The notes under the pieces were generated by a model. It was not told the origin of the DNA. It saw only the letters and a list, made by a program, of their open reading frames with translations, and searched no databases. Shown here piece by piece: positions 41,782-52,967 of a stretch of 64,000 bases of DNA. The DNA comes from Pyrinomonadaceae bacterium (GTDB lineage: Bacteria > Acidobacteriota > Blastocatellia > Pyrinomonadales > Pyrinomonadaceae). The stretch covers positions 62,001 through 126,000 of the forward strand of contig JAIBCB010000003.1 in NCBI GenBank assembly GCA_019694355.1. Direction: 5' to 3'. The position numbers and the translations under genes are program-made. How positions within the stretch are numbered: position 1 is the first letter of the stretch; every line of letters begins with the position of its first letter.

Positions 41782-43701
41782 ATGAAGTACGACCAGTATA
41801 TCTCCCTGATCCGCAGACTTGAGACAAGTGCCGCTGCCGACCGAAAGCGGTATGAGTTCAAGGTTTTGCTGTTGACGGCGCTCGGCTATGGATACTTTGT
41901 CGGTTTGATCCTCCTTTTGATCGCACCGATCGTCCTTGCTATCGGCGGCATTGTGCTTGTGCCCGCACGATTCTTCGGCGCCCTTTTCAATCTGGTGAAG
42001 TTTGTTTGGATACTGGTTCCGGCATTGGGTGTCTATTTCGCATTTCTCGGTTCGGCGGTCTCTGCGATCACCGCTAAGGTACCTGATCCGGAGGGGATCG
42101 AGGTCTCGAAGTCCGACGCACCGGAACTCTACGCGTTCGTAAAGAACACCTGTAAGGAGCTAAAGGCGAGGAAGCCAAAGAAGATCCTCGTTTTCGATGG
42201 CTTCAATGCTGCGGTCGTATCGCTGCCAAGGTTCGGCATCTTCGGTCGGAAGGTCGTACTTATGGTCGGCATCCCTCTGATGAAGGCACTTTCACCAAAG
42301 CAATTCGAGGCTGTTTTGGCCCACGAGATCGGGCACATTTCGGATAAGCATGGCGTATTCGCAAAGTGGGCATATCAGATGCGCGAGGCTTGGGGCCGTC
42401 TGATCGCATCGCAAGAGCTCGTCGAGCACAAGCTCAACGGGCTTTACCAGACGTTCGTTGATCGGTTCTTTCCGTACTTCACCGCCTATTCATTTGTGCT
42501 GATGCGCGAACACGAAAAGCAAGCTGATCGCGAGGCCGCAAGGCTTTGCGGCAACATCTCTCTTGGCGAATCTCTGATCTTGCTGGAGACGAAAGGCAGA
42601 CAGCTCGATGATGTCTTTTGGCGTTCGGTGCATGAGGAGAACATTTCAAAGGACGCACCGGCCAAACAGCTCTTTACGCGAATGCTCGGCTTCCTCGCGG
42701 CCACGGATCCGGAAAGTTTGCGTCCGTCGCTCGAAAAGGCCATTGCGGTTCCGACCGATTTCAATGACACTCATCCATCGCTGGCGGAACGTCTTCGCTT
42801 GATAGGCTATTGGGATGACGGCGATCTTCCGAGGCTGCCGGACGAGCCAACGGCTGATGCGGCTTCGGCCTTTCTTGGTCACATCGAGGTAAAGCTGATC
42901 GAGCAATACGATGCCGCTTGGGACGCCGAGGCGGCCGGGAAATGGAAGGAACGCTACGATCATTTTCAAGAAGCACAAAGGCGTATCAACGCTCTTGAGG
43001 AGAAGGAAGGCTCGGCGGATCTCACCTTTGAAGAGCTAAAGGAATTCATTGGTTTGACCGTCGATAAGGACGGCCTAGCTGCTGCAATGCCTCTCGTCGA
43101 GGAAGCAGCAAGGAAGTTTCCCAATGAGGCAAGCGCTTGGTTCAACCTTGGTATCGGCAAGCTTTCGATGGGCGACGAATCGGGCTTGGCTCAACTTGCA
43201 AAGGCGGTTGAGCTCGACAAGACATTCAAGTACGAAGCCGACCAGGCCGCGTTCGATTATCTCAGGAGTAAGGGCAAGCTCGACGAGGCTGGAAAGTACG
43301 CCGCCGCCCTCGAAGAGCAGAATGACCTCTATCAGAAGGCGAACATCGAGAGAGCGAACATTCTTTCATCCGACGAATTCATTATTCACGATCTGCCGGC
43401 AGAGTTCATTGAATCGATCCCTCGGAAGCTATCGGGGATCGATGAGGTCGAAGCACTCTATGCTGTCAGGAAGGTTTGCTTCTTTATGCCGGAGTTTCCA
43501 TTTCACGTTCTGCTTGTCGAGCTTCGCAAGAAACGAAGCGGCGATCTCGCTCCGCAGCGGGTCCTGGAGATCGTGACAAGGCGACTCGACACCGGTGAGA
43601 TAAATTGGTTTGGCCTCTTGACCGCTGACTGGCAGAGGAACGCAACGGAGATATTCCATCTTCCCGGCGCAAAGATATATTCGCGGCCGCCCCAGGCTTA
43701 G
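41782..43701 (+). CDS. M48-family membrane metallopeptidase with C-terminal TPR-like repeats
   Basis: 639 aa. Two membrane helices (about 35-60 and 68-95), then an M48 zinc-peptidase domain: HEIGH at 181-185 and a third ligand in EKQADREA (about 245-252). From about 290 on there are helical TPR-like repeats (AAMPLVEEAARKFPNEASAWFNLGIGKLSMGDESGLAQLAKAVELD). Likely a membrane protease in envelope quality control. The next gene starts directly after its stop. Confidence 0.85.
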   Translation: MKYDQYISLIRRLETSAAADRKRYEFKVLLLTALGYGYFVGLILLLIAPIVLAIGGIVLVPARFFGALFNLVKFVWILVPALGVYFAFLGSAVSAITAKVPDPEGIEVSKSDAPELYAFVKNTCKELKARKPKKILVFDGFNAAVVSLPRFGIFGRKVVLMVGIPLMKALSPKQFEAVLAHEIGHISDKHGVFAKWAYQMREAWGRLIASQELVEHKLNGLYQTFVDRFFPYFTAYSFVLMREHEKQADREAARLCGNISLGESLILLETKGRQLDDVFWRSVHEENISKDAPAKQLFTRMLGFLAATDPESLRPSLEKAIAVPTDFNDTHPSLAERLRLIGYWDDGDLPRLPDEPTADAASAFLGHIEVKLIEQYDAAWDAEAAGKWKERYDHFQEAQRRINALEEKEGSADLTFEELKEFIGLTVDKDGLAAAMPLVEEAARKFPNEASAWFNLGIGKLSMGDESGLAQLAKAVELDKTFKYEADQAAFDYLRSKGKLDEAGKYAAALEEQNDLYQKANIERANILSSDEFIIHDLPAEFIESIPRKLSGIDEVEALYAVRKVCFFMPEFPFHVLLVELRKKRSGDLAPQRVLEIVTRRLDTGEINWFGLLTADWQRNATEIFHLPGAKIYSRPPQA

Positions 43702-44745
43702 ATGTCGAACTTTCTTATATACGGGGCGAATGGCTACACGGGCGAGCTGATCACGCGGTTCGCGGTCGAGCGTGGGTTGAGGCCGATACTCGCAGGCCGC
43801 AGCGAGGCGAAGGTCGCTGAACTTGCCGCCAAACATCAGCTCGAACACCGCGTTTTCCCGCTTAATGAAACTTCAAAGCTTGATGCGGCGTTGCACGAGG
43901 TAGATGCGGTGCTTCATTGTGCCGGGCCGTTCGCGATCACGAGCAAAGCGATGGTCGAGGCGTGCCTTCGCACCCGAACGCACTACGCGGATATAACGGG
44001 CGAGATCGAGGTTTTCGAGGCCTGCGCTCAAATGGACGCAAGGGCGAGCGAAGCAGGCGTGATGCTGATGCCCGGCGTCGGTTTTGATGTCGCGCCGTCG
44101 GATTGCCTCGCTCGTCACCTCAAGGATCGCCTGCCGACGGCGACGCATCTGACGCTCGCGTTCCGCAGCGTCGGGCGCCTTTCGCACGGTACAAAATCAA
44201 CGATGTTGATGAACATCGGCCGCGGCGGTGCTGTTCGAGTTGGCGGCAGGATAACGCCTGTGCCCGCCGGTTGGAAGACCCGCAAGATCGATCTCGGTGA
44301 AGGAGAAGAAACTACCGTCACGATTCCATGGGGCGATATCGCGACGGCTTATCATTCGACCGGCATCCCGAACATCGAGGTTTACACCGCAGTTCCGCCG
44401 TCGCAGGTCAGGCTCCTCAAGCTCAGCCGCCACATCGGCTGGCTGCTCGCCAAAAAGTTCGTTCAGAAATTTTTGCAAAAGAATGTCGCGAGCGGCGGCC
44501 CGTCGGACAAAGAGCGTGCACGCGGCAGAACTTTGATGTGGGGCGAAGCAACCGACGCCGAAGGCAACCGCGTCGTCTCTCGCCAGCAATGCCCCGAAGC
44601 CTACACGCTTACCGCACTCGCCGCACTCAACATCATCGAGAAGATCCTCGACTGCAATTTCACCGCCGGCTATCAAACCCCCGCAAAAGCCTACGGCCCA
44701 AACCTCATCCTCGAGATCAACGGTGTCACGCGCCAAGATCTTTAG
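43702..44745 (+). CDS. saccharopine dehydrogenase-like NAD(P)-dependent protein
   Basis: 347 aa. The N-terminal Rossmann motif is FLIYGANGYTGELITRFAVERGLRPILAGRSEAKV, as in the trans-acting enoyl reductase/saccharopine-reductase-like group; also VLHCAGPFAITSKAMVEACL and HYADITGEIEVFEA, GVMLMPGVGFDVAPSDCLARHL. Substrate unknown; lipid or polyketide reduction is possible. It begins at the nucleotide after the M48 stop, so is cotranscribed. Confidence 0.82.
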   Translation: MSNFLIYGANGYTGELITRFAVERGLRPILAGRSEAKVAELAAKHQLEHRVFPLNETSKLDAALHEVDAVLHCAGPFAITSKAMVEACLRTRTHYADITGEIEVFEACAQMDARASEAGVMLMPGVGFDVAPSDCLARHLKDRLPTATHLTLAFRSVGRLSHGTKSTMLMNIGRGGAVRVGGRITPVPAGWKTRKIDLGEGEETTVTIPWGDIATAYHSTGIPNIEVYTAVPPSQVRLLKLSRHIGWLLAKKFVQKFLQKNVASGGPSDKERARGRTLMWGEATDAEGNRVVSRQQCPEAYTLTALAALNIIEKILDCNFTAGYQTPAKAYGPNLILEINGVTRQDL

Positions 44746-44757
44746 GCACGCTATATT

Positions 44758-45135
44758 TTAAGGATTTCCTTTTGCGACCTTTCCCATCGCGATGGCAAAT
44801 ACGATCGCAAGGGCAAGATCGATCATCCCGCCGATGAAGAATCCGCCGACGGCCATTCGGCCCGTCAGATAAAGCACAATGCAGGGGATCGCAAAACTGA
44901 GCTTTTCGAGGATGGCGATCGGTATCAGAACGCGAAACGCGCTCGGGTCGAACGCTATCACCAGAAAGACGAGCTGAAAGACCGCAGCGATCCCGATAAA
45001 GCCGTAGAAAAATTCCGGGTGCGTGATCGCCGGCGGCGCATCAGCCCCGACCTTTGCTTCGAGAAAATATTGCGGCAGCAAAACAAGCAGGCCGTAGATG
45101 CCTGCCAAGAGAAATGTGTATCTCGCGAATTTCAT
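44758..45135 (-). CDS. small four-helix membrane protein, unknown
   Basis: 125 aa with four hydrophobic segments (FLLAGIYGLLVLLPQYF; FFYGFIGIAAVFQLVFLVIAF; VLIPIAILEKLSFAIPCIVLYL; GFFIGGMIDLALAIVFAIAM). It resembles DUF-type small integral membrane proteins of soil bacteria, but I cannot name the family. Convergent with the dehydrogenase-like gene and 78 bp downstream of the small gene next to gyrB. Confidence 0.65.
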   Translation of the reverse strand: MKFARYTFLLAGIYGLLVLLPQYFLEAKVGADAPPAITHPEFFYGFIGIAAVFQLVFLVIAFDPSAFRVLIPIAILEKLSFAIPCIVLYLTGRMAVGGFFIGGMIDLALAIVFAIAMGKVAKGNP

Positions 45136-45213
45136 ATCAGGTGGAAGAGAAAATGGGCGGTCGCTCTCGGCCTTCCGTGAGAGGCAAGCGCGAATGCTCC
45201 GACCACGATGAAG

Positions 45214-45408
45214 TCAGCCTTGGCGCGGTTTAACGACGACAATATGTCTCTGAAGTCTTGGTTCAGCATCGAGGTTTTCCTTAAAAGCCCAGGCATCGAG
45301 CGTCAGCTGATCGACCATTTCGATCAGCTCGCCCGGCGTCTTACCCTTCAGATCGTCCCTTGCGTCGGAGTCTTTTAGCGTGGACTTTGTGATCTTGATA
45401 TCCCGCAT
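45214..45408 (-). CDS. small conserved-looking protein, 64 aa
   Basis: From the ATG giving MRDIKITKSTLKDSDARDDLKGKTPGELIEMVDQL, ending QRHIVVVKPRQG. The longer frame upstream overlaps gyrB antisense-like sequence and is low-complexity, so it is not used. Hydrophilic, mixed charge, strong codon bias like neighbours. I do not recognise a characterised family. It starts 26 bp after the gyrB stop, probably in the same transcript. Confidence 0.6.
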   Translation of the reverse strand: MRDIKITKSTLKDSDARDDLKGKTPGELIEMVDQLTLDAWAFKENLDAEPRLQRHIVVVKPRQG

Positions 45409-45434
45409 TTGCTCGATTAGACCGCGTCGAAAAC

Positions 45435-47885
<2,451 letters not shown>

Positions 47886-48022
47886 CTAAACAAGTTATGC
47901 GTGTTTTTGCCGTGAGCGGGCCGTACATCGAAAGGGATGAGAAACACATGCTGCTTTCAAGCCATTATTTTACCACTTTTCGGCCATAAAACACAGCCGG
48001 AAACAAGCCTGGAACATCGAAT

Positions 48023-49123
48023 TTATCGAGCTTCCGCGGCACCGTGCAGGACGTCAAAAACACTCGCTCCGGCACCAAAACGCTCGACAAAACTCTCCTT
48101 TGACGTCGTAACAAAGGTCTGCGTCTTGCCGGCGAGAAAATCGAGCAGATTTGCGATCCGCCGATAGTCGAGTTCAGCGTCGATGTCGTCGATCAAAAAG
48201 AGCGGATATTCGCCGCGTGTCGCCTCAAACACCGTAACCTCGGCAAGCAGGAGGATCAAAAGCGCGCTTCGCTGCTGGCCGGCAGAACCGAATTTACGCA
48301 GGTCGTGCCCGTCAAACGTGATCTCAAGATCGTCGCGATGCGTCCCAATGAGCGCGTGTCCCGAAACGAGCTCGGCCTGTACACGCAGTTTGAGCCGCTC
48401 TTTGATCAGCTCGCCGTATGCCGAAAGATCGCCCTTCCCCTCGAGCGAAGATGCGTACCGGATCGCGACCTCTTCGCGGCCAAAAAGCTTGCGCTCGAGA
48501 ACCTCGTTCAGGCGTTCGACAAAACGCACACGGGCCTTGTGGATGTGCGTCGCAAGCCGCGCGAGCTGCTCGTTCCATGGTTCAAGAAGCTCGCCCGTCT
48601 TTTCGGCCGTCCAACCTTCGTCGCGAGCCGTCTGCAGCAGCGAGTTCTTCTGCCGAATGACACGTGCATAGTCCGCAGCGACCTGTACAAATGGCGGATG
48701 AAGACCTGTAATTCCGGCGTCCAGGAAGCGGCGGCGGGCTTCCGGCGTGCCGCGGACGATCTCGAGTTCATCGGCCGTGAATCGGACGGCGAAAAGATGG
48801 CCAAGATACCGCGATGCGGCCTCTTTCTTGTCGTTTATCGTCAGTATTTTGGTGTTGCCGTCGATCGCGACCTGAAGCTTTCGCGTAACCTCCGGCGAAT
48901 CTGCGACCTGGCCCGAAACTATCGCCAAACGCTCGCCGAAAGCGACCGTCTCGGTGAGCTTCGAAGTGCGAAATGATCGCGTCGTCGCCAAAAGATCGAT
49001 CGCCTCGAGCCAATTCGTCTTGCCCTCGCCATTGGCACCAAAAAAGACATTGAGGCCGTCGTTAAAGACGATCTCACCCTTTAAGTTCCTAAAATTTGAG
49101 GCACTAATGGACTTGAGCTGCAT
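48023..49123 (-). CDS. recF: DNA repair protein RecF
   Basis: 366 aa from the ATG giving MQLKSISASNFRNLKGEIVFNDGLNVFFGANGEGKTNWLEAIDLLAT; the 41 extra codons upstream are not RecF-like. Walker A GANGEGKT; ABC signature region FGSAGQQRSALLILLLAE; Walker B FLIDDIDAELD. Loads RecA at gaps with RecO and RecR. dnaA and dnaN, often its neighbours, are not in the window. 173 bp separate it from gyrB. Confidence 0.95.
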   Translation of the reverse strand: MQLKSISASNFRNLKGEIVFNDGLNVFFGANGEGKTNWLEAIDLLATTRSFRTSKLTETVAFGERLAIVSGQVADSPEVTRKLQVAIDGNTKILTINDKKEAASRYLGHLFAVRFTADELEIVRGTPEARRRFLDAGITGLHPPFVQVAADYARVIRQKNSLLQTARDEGWTAEKTGELLEPWNEQLARLATHIHKARVRFVERLNEVLERKLFGREEVAIRYASSLEGKGDLSAYGELIKERLKLRVQAELVSGHALIGTHRDDLEITFDGHDLRKFGSAGQQRSALLILLLAEVTVFEATRGEYPLFLIDDIDAELDYRRIANLLDFLAGKTQTFVTTSKESFVERFGAGASVFDVLHGAAEAR

Positions 49124-49495
49124 CGCAAAGCAAAGGATAAAGTTTAACACGCCGTAGATGCGCAGCATCGCGTGCCTGCCATTCGATCGTGAGTTTAGAG
49201 CCAAGTTCCGCATACGATCTCGGGAGTCGGTTCTCGCCGCCGACATTCACCGTTCGCTATCTTAACGAACTGCCTCTGCCCTTAACAGCACAAACCGCAC
49301 GAATCGACACAAACCGCACAAAACGAACAAAATGGACAAAATGGACAAAACGCCTGAACGGCCCATTTTGAAGGACGCGTGGAAGGCAAAGCTAAAAATC
49401 TGGAGAACTTGCGGTGTTAAAACTTTTTTAATATTATAGGGCATCAGCCCCGAATGTCTCGATAAGAGACGCTCTCGCCCCGATCTTGAACGAAA
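49124..49495. repeat. recF-tlpA spacer with ACAAA-rich imperfect repeats
   Basis: 372 bp without a recognised gene. From about 49288 to 49351 there are imperfect 9-16-bp repeats: CACAAACCGCAC twice, then ATGGACAAA twice and related ACAAAACG words. In one frame it reads RTKRTKWTKWTKR, a low-complexity string, so not counted as a gene. Promoters for both divergent genes should lie here. Confidence 0.45.
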
Positions 49496-50026
49496 ATGCG
49501 TAACGTCCTCATCTTTCTGGCAATTTTTGCAGCTCTATGCCTGCCTGCGACAGCGCAGAACCGCTTGCAGGTCGGCGAACGCGCGCCTGTCTTTGCGATC
49601 GAAACGCTCGACGGGAAACAGTTCGACCTCGCACAGGCTCAAGGCAAGGTCGTGCTCGTAACATTCTGGTCAACACGCTGTGCGATCTGCCAGAGCGAGA
49701 TCCCAAAGCTCAACGAACTGACCGCAAGGCTCAAAGGCAAGAACGTCGAACTCATCGCCCTTTCGATGGAGCCCGCAACCCGGATCAACGCCTTCCTCAG
49801 CAAGCATCCCTTTGATTTTCGCGTTGTCTCTGACAGCTTTGACGTCGTCCTCAAATACGCCGACCGCGACAAAGAAGGCAACCTCGATATGGGCTTTCCC
49901 GCCTACTTTTTGATCGATCCGCGTGGCAATATCGCCTTCAAGGACAGCGGTTGGGACCACACGCAGCAGCTCGAAACAAAGATCAATTCGCTCCTCGCCG
50001 GACAACTCGCCTCAGCAAGGCCGTAA
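49496..50026 (+). CDS. exported TlpA/redoxin-like thioredoxin-fold protein
   Basis: 176 aa. Signal peptide (MRNVLIFLAIFAALCLPATAQ), then an AhpC/TSA-Redoxin domain: VGERAPVFAIETLDGKQFDLAQAQGKVVLVTFWSTRCAICQSEIPKL with active-site C62-A-I-C65. The cis-Pro region is MGFPAYFLIDPRG. Likely a periplasmic thiol reductant, e.g. for cytochrome maturation. Monocistronic. Confidence 0.88.
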   Translation: MRNVLIFLAIFAALCLPATAQNRLQVGERAPVFAIETLDGKQFDLAQAQGKVVLVTFWSTRCAICQSEIPKLNELTARLKGKNVELIALSMEPATRINAFLSKHPFDFRVVSDSFDVVLKYADRDKEGNLDMGFPAYFLIDPRGNIAFKDSGWDHTQQLETKINSLLAGQLASARP

Positions 50027-50129
50027 TTTTCTTACTCAGTCAAAAGCCCGGCCGGTCTGCCAAAGCGGTGAGATCAGCTAGCTTTTTTCGCGTCTGATGC
50101 GATATATTCTTAAGTTCCTCAGCCAATGC

Positions 50130-50215
50130 GGAGAGGTAGCCTAATTGGTAAGGCAGTAGTCTTGAAAACTACCGCGGGAAACCGCTTGCAGGTTCGAGTC
50201 CTGTCCTCTCCGCCA
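50130..50215 (+). tRNA. tRNA-Ser (anticodon TGA)
   Basis: 86 nt with encoded CCA. Acceptor GGAGAGG pairs with CCTCTCC, discriminator G. D-arm GCCTAATTGGTAAGGC, anticodon stem GTAGT/ACTAC with loop CTTGAAA giving TGA, long variable arm CGCGGGAAACCGC, and T-arm CAGGTTCGAGTCCTG. Reads UCA and similar codons. Confidence 0.95.
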
Positions 50216-50228
50216 TCACACATCCTTC

Positions 50229-50352
50229 GGCAGCCGTTGCCGTAGTCGGGGCGAAGCCGGCTGCCGCTCTGCCTTTGTGTGGTCCGTAGAGGCCTTCATT
50301 CTTTGCTGCTCTCGCCGCTCTGCGGGAAACTGTCTTTGCCATATTTCCCGCA
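50229..50352. repeat. two large hairpins after tRNA-Ser
   Basis: GGCAGCCG (50229-50236) pairs with CGGCTGCC (50258-50265). TGCGGGAAA (50321-50329) pairs with TTTCCCGCA (50344-50352), a perfect 9-bp stem. CCGCAGAGACGCAGAGAG follows. They are palindrome-type intergenic repeats; either may stop readthrough from the tRNA, though no T-run follows. Confidence 0.5.
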
Positions 50353-50418
50353 AGGCCGCAGAGACGCAGAGAGTTGAATCAAAGAGTGTACTCTCAACAT
50401 TCCCAAGATAGATAAAAC

Positions 50419-50471
50419 TTGCCCCAGATCACGTTCTAGCCTAAACTCTTGTATGAATGAGCATTCATTCA
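50419..50471 (+). promoter_or_regulatory. promoter and operator of tetR-acyl-CoA ligase operon
   Basis: TTGCCC (50419-50424), 17 nt, TAAACT (50442-50447). At the expected start point lies TGAATGA-gcat-TCATTCA (50454-50471), perfect 7-bp arms. This is the usual type of site for TetR fatty-acid regulators of the FadR/PsrA group, so autorepression is likely, relieved by acyl-CoA. Confidence 0.65.
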
Positions 50472-50490
50472 CCTACCTGAGAGAGACACT

Positions 50491-51096
50491 ATGGCTAAAG
50501 CAGCGAAACAGGCAAAGAACGGGATCTCAGATAAGCGCGAGGCGATCCTGCGCGCGGGCGTAAAGGTTTTCGCGGCGAAAGGCTTTTTTAACTCGAAGGT
50601 TGCCGACGTCGCTTCCGAAGCAGGCGTCGCCGATGGCACCGTCTATCTGTACTTCAAGGGAAAGGACGACATCCTGCATTCGATCTTTGATCGTGCGATG
50701 GCAGAGTTCATCGCCGAGGGCCGCCGCGAGCTTGAGCATATCGACGACCCTGCGAAACAGATAGCAAAGATCGCGGAACTGCATCTTTCGCGTCTTGGTG
50801 CTGACCGTTCGCTCGCGGTCGTCTTTCAGATCGAGCTTCGCGGCTCGACAAAGTTTATGGAGGCATTTTCGGCTGCTGCATTTGCCGAATATCTCGAAAT
50901 AATTCGCAAGACGATCGAGCGAGGCCAAAAGGATGGTGCTTTCCGCAGCGACGTCAAGCCGATCATCGCCGCGAAGATGTTCTATGGCGCGTTGGACGAA
51001 ATGGTCACCAACTGGATCCTTTCGAAGAAACCGTATCCGCTCGAACCGCTTGCCGGCGAGGTCGTCAAGGTCTTTCTCGGAGGGCTGAACGCATAA
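50491..51096 (+). CDS. TetR-family regulator, fatty acid type
   Basis: 201 aa. N-terminal helix-turn-helix: SDKREAILRAGVKVFAAKGFFNSKVADVASEAGVADGTVYLYFKGKDDILHSIFD. The ligand domain resembles FadR/TetR_C proteins (LSRLGADRSLAVVFQIELRGSTKFMEAFSAAAFAEYLEIIRKTIERG). Its stop overlaps the start of the acyl-CoA ligase gene (TAATG), so both are translated from one mRNA and the ligase is the obvious target. Confidence 0.9.
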   Translation: MAKAAKQAKNGISDKREAILRAGVKVFAAKGFFNSKVADVASEAGVADGTVYLYFKGKDDILHSIFDRAMAEFIAEGRRELEHIDDPAKQIAKIAELHLSRLGADRSLAVVFQIELRGSTKFMEAFSAAAFAEYLEIIRKTIERGQKDGAFRSDVKPIIAAKMFYGALDEMVTNWILSKKPYPLEPLAGEVVKVFLGGLNA

Positions 51097-52958
51097 TGGC
51101 AGGGCATCGGCACAGCTATGAGATAACGAAAGCGGCCTCCACGCTGCGGGGCGAACCGCTTTTTGAGAACGAGCCGACAACCCTTCCCGCTCTTTTCATT
51201 TACGCCGCCGAGAAATTCGACCGTGAGGACGCCCTCAACTACAAACGCGACGGCGTATGGAACCGCATCTCATCTTTCGAGGTCGTTCGGCGAGCCGAGA
51301 ACATCGCCCTTGGGCTCCACAGCCTTGCCATCGCAAAAGGCGAACGCGTCGCGATACTTTCGGCGAACTCGCCCGAATGGACATTGAGCGATGCAGGCTG
51401 TCAGTTCGCGGGCATCATTGACGTTCCGATCTACACAACGCTTTCTTCCGATCAGGTCAAATACATTCTTAACGATTCATCGTCGAGAGTGTTGTTCATC
51501 GATACGCTCGCGGCGTTCGAGCGAGTAAAGGACGCGATCGCAGAATGCAGTTCTGTCGAGCATATCGTCTTCTTCGATGCTCCGGACGATGCGCCCGCAA
51601 ATGCGATGTCGCTCACCGAGCTTGAAGCTCGCGGCAGAGAACTCCGCAAGCAGGAACCCGATCTGATCGCCGCACTCGCGAACGCCGTCGGGCCCGAAGA
51701 CACCGCGACGCTCATTTACACGAGCGGAACGACCGGCGAACCAAAGGGCGTAATGCTCTCGCATACGAATCTGATCTCGAATGCGATAGATGCGAGCAAC
51801 CAACTTGCCTTCTCGCAGAACGACGTCTGCCTGTCGGTTCTGCCGCTCTCTCACGTCTTTGAACGCACGGGAATGTATCTCTATTTCGTGAACGGAATGG
51901 CGGTCTATTATGCCGAATCGGTCGAAAAGGTTCCCGACAACCTCAAGGAAGTTCGCCCGACGATCTTTATGGGCGTGCCGAGGCTCTTTGAGAAGGTGTT
52001 TGAGAAGGCTAGGCTGAAGGCCGCACAGTCCAGTTCGTTGAAGAGAGGCGTTTTTGATTTTGCGATCGACGCAGCAAAGCGGTACGCGGCCGCAAAAGAG
52101 TCAGGACACCTTTCTGCCGGCATACGGGCACGTCATGCCATCGCCGAAAAACTTGTCTTGAGCAAACTCCGCGATTTTTTTGGCGGTCGCCTTCGATATT
52201 GCATCACGGGCGGCGCAGCGATCGCTGACGAGATCTACCTGATCTTCACGGGTGCGAGAATAGCCATCATGCAAGGGTACGGAATGACCGAAGCGTCGCC
52301 CGTGATATCGGCAAACAGTCCGGAATTCAAGCGCATCGGAACGGTCGGCGGGCCGATCCGGAATGTTCAGGTGCGGATCGCTGACGATGGCGAGATCGAG
52401 GTAAATTCGCCCGGCGTAATGAAGGGATATTTCAACAAGCCCGACGCCACAAAAGAAGCTTTCACACCTGACGGTTGGCTGCGTACCGGCGACATCGGCC
52501 GCATCGACGAAGATGGTTTTCTCATCATCACGGACCGCAAGAAAGAGCTTTTCAAAACTTCGGGCGGCAAATACATCGCACCTTCACCGATCGAACAGAT
52601 GATCCGCTCGTCGAAGTTCGTTAACCAGGTAGTGCTCGTCGGCAACGAACGAAAGTTTCCCGCGGCCCTCATCGTGCCGAATTTCGAGATGCTCGCTTCC
52701 TACGCGGAATTGAAAGGCCTTCCTCTTAAAACGCCTGCGGAATTCTGCCGTAGCGAAAAGATTCTCGACCTCTTCGAACGTCAAGTGGCCGAAGCGACAA
52801 GTTCACTTTCGCAATACGAAAAGGTCAAGAAGATCGCTCTTATCGAAAACGAATTTACGGTCGAGAACGGCGAGCTCACACCAACACTAAAAGTAAAAAG
52901 ACGCGTCATCGATGAGCTCTATCGCTCAACGATCGACGCGCTTTATACCGAAAGTTGA
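51096..52958 (+). CDS. long-chain fatty-acid-CoA ligase (AMP-binding)
   Basis: 620 aa, FadD15/AAS type. AMP motif ATLIYTSGTTGEPKGVMLSHTNL; GYGMTEASPVIS; DGWLRTGDIGRIDEDGFLIITDRKKELFKTSGGKYIAP near the C-terminus. Activates fatty acids to acyl-AMP then acyl-CoA at the membrane. Linked to the TetR regulator by overlapping codons. Confidence 0.92.
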   Translation: MAGHRHSYEITKAASTLRGEPLFENEPTTLPALFIYAAEKFDREDALNYKRDGVWNRISSFEVVRRAENIALGLHSLAIAKGERVAILSANSPEWTLSDAGCQFAGIIDVPIYTTLSSDQVKYILNDSSSRVLFIDTLAAFERVKDAIAECSSVEHIVFFDAPDDAPANAMSLTELEARGRELRKQEPDLIAALANAVGPEDTATLIYTSGTTGEPKGVMLSHTNLISNAIDASNQLAFSQNDVCLSVLPLSHVFERTGMYLYFVNGMAVYYAESVEKVPDNLKEVRPTIFMGVPRLFEKVFEKARLKAAQSSSLKRGVFDFAIDAAKRYAAAKESGHLSAGIRARHAIAEKLVLSKLRDFFGGRLRYCITGGAAIADEIYLIFTGARIAIMQGYGMTEASPVISANSPEFKRIGTVGGPIRNVQVRIADDGEIEVNSPGVMKGYFNKPDATKEAFTPDGWLRTGDIGRIDEDGFLIITDRKKELFKTSGGKYIAPSPIEQMIRSSKFVNQVVLVGNERKFPAALIVPNFEMLASYAELKGLPLKTPAEFCRSEKILDLFERQVAEATSSLSQYEKVKKIALIENEFTVENGELTPTLKVKRRVIDELYRSTIDALYTES

Positions 52959-52967
52959 CAAAAAAGA

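Noticed and set aside
49189..49371. 60-codon ORF with repeated RTK/WTK
   Set aside because: Product of the ACAAA-type DNA repeats; low complexity.
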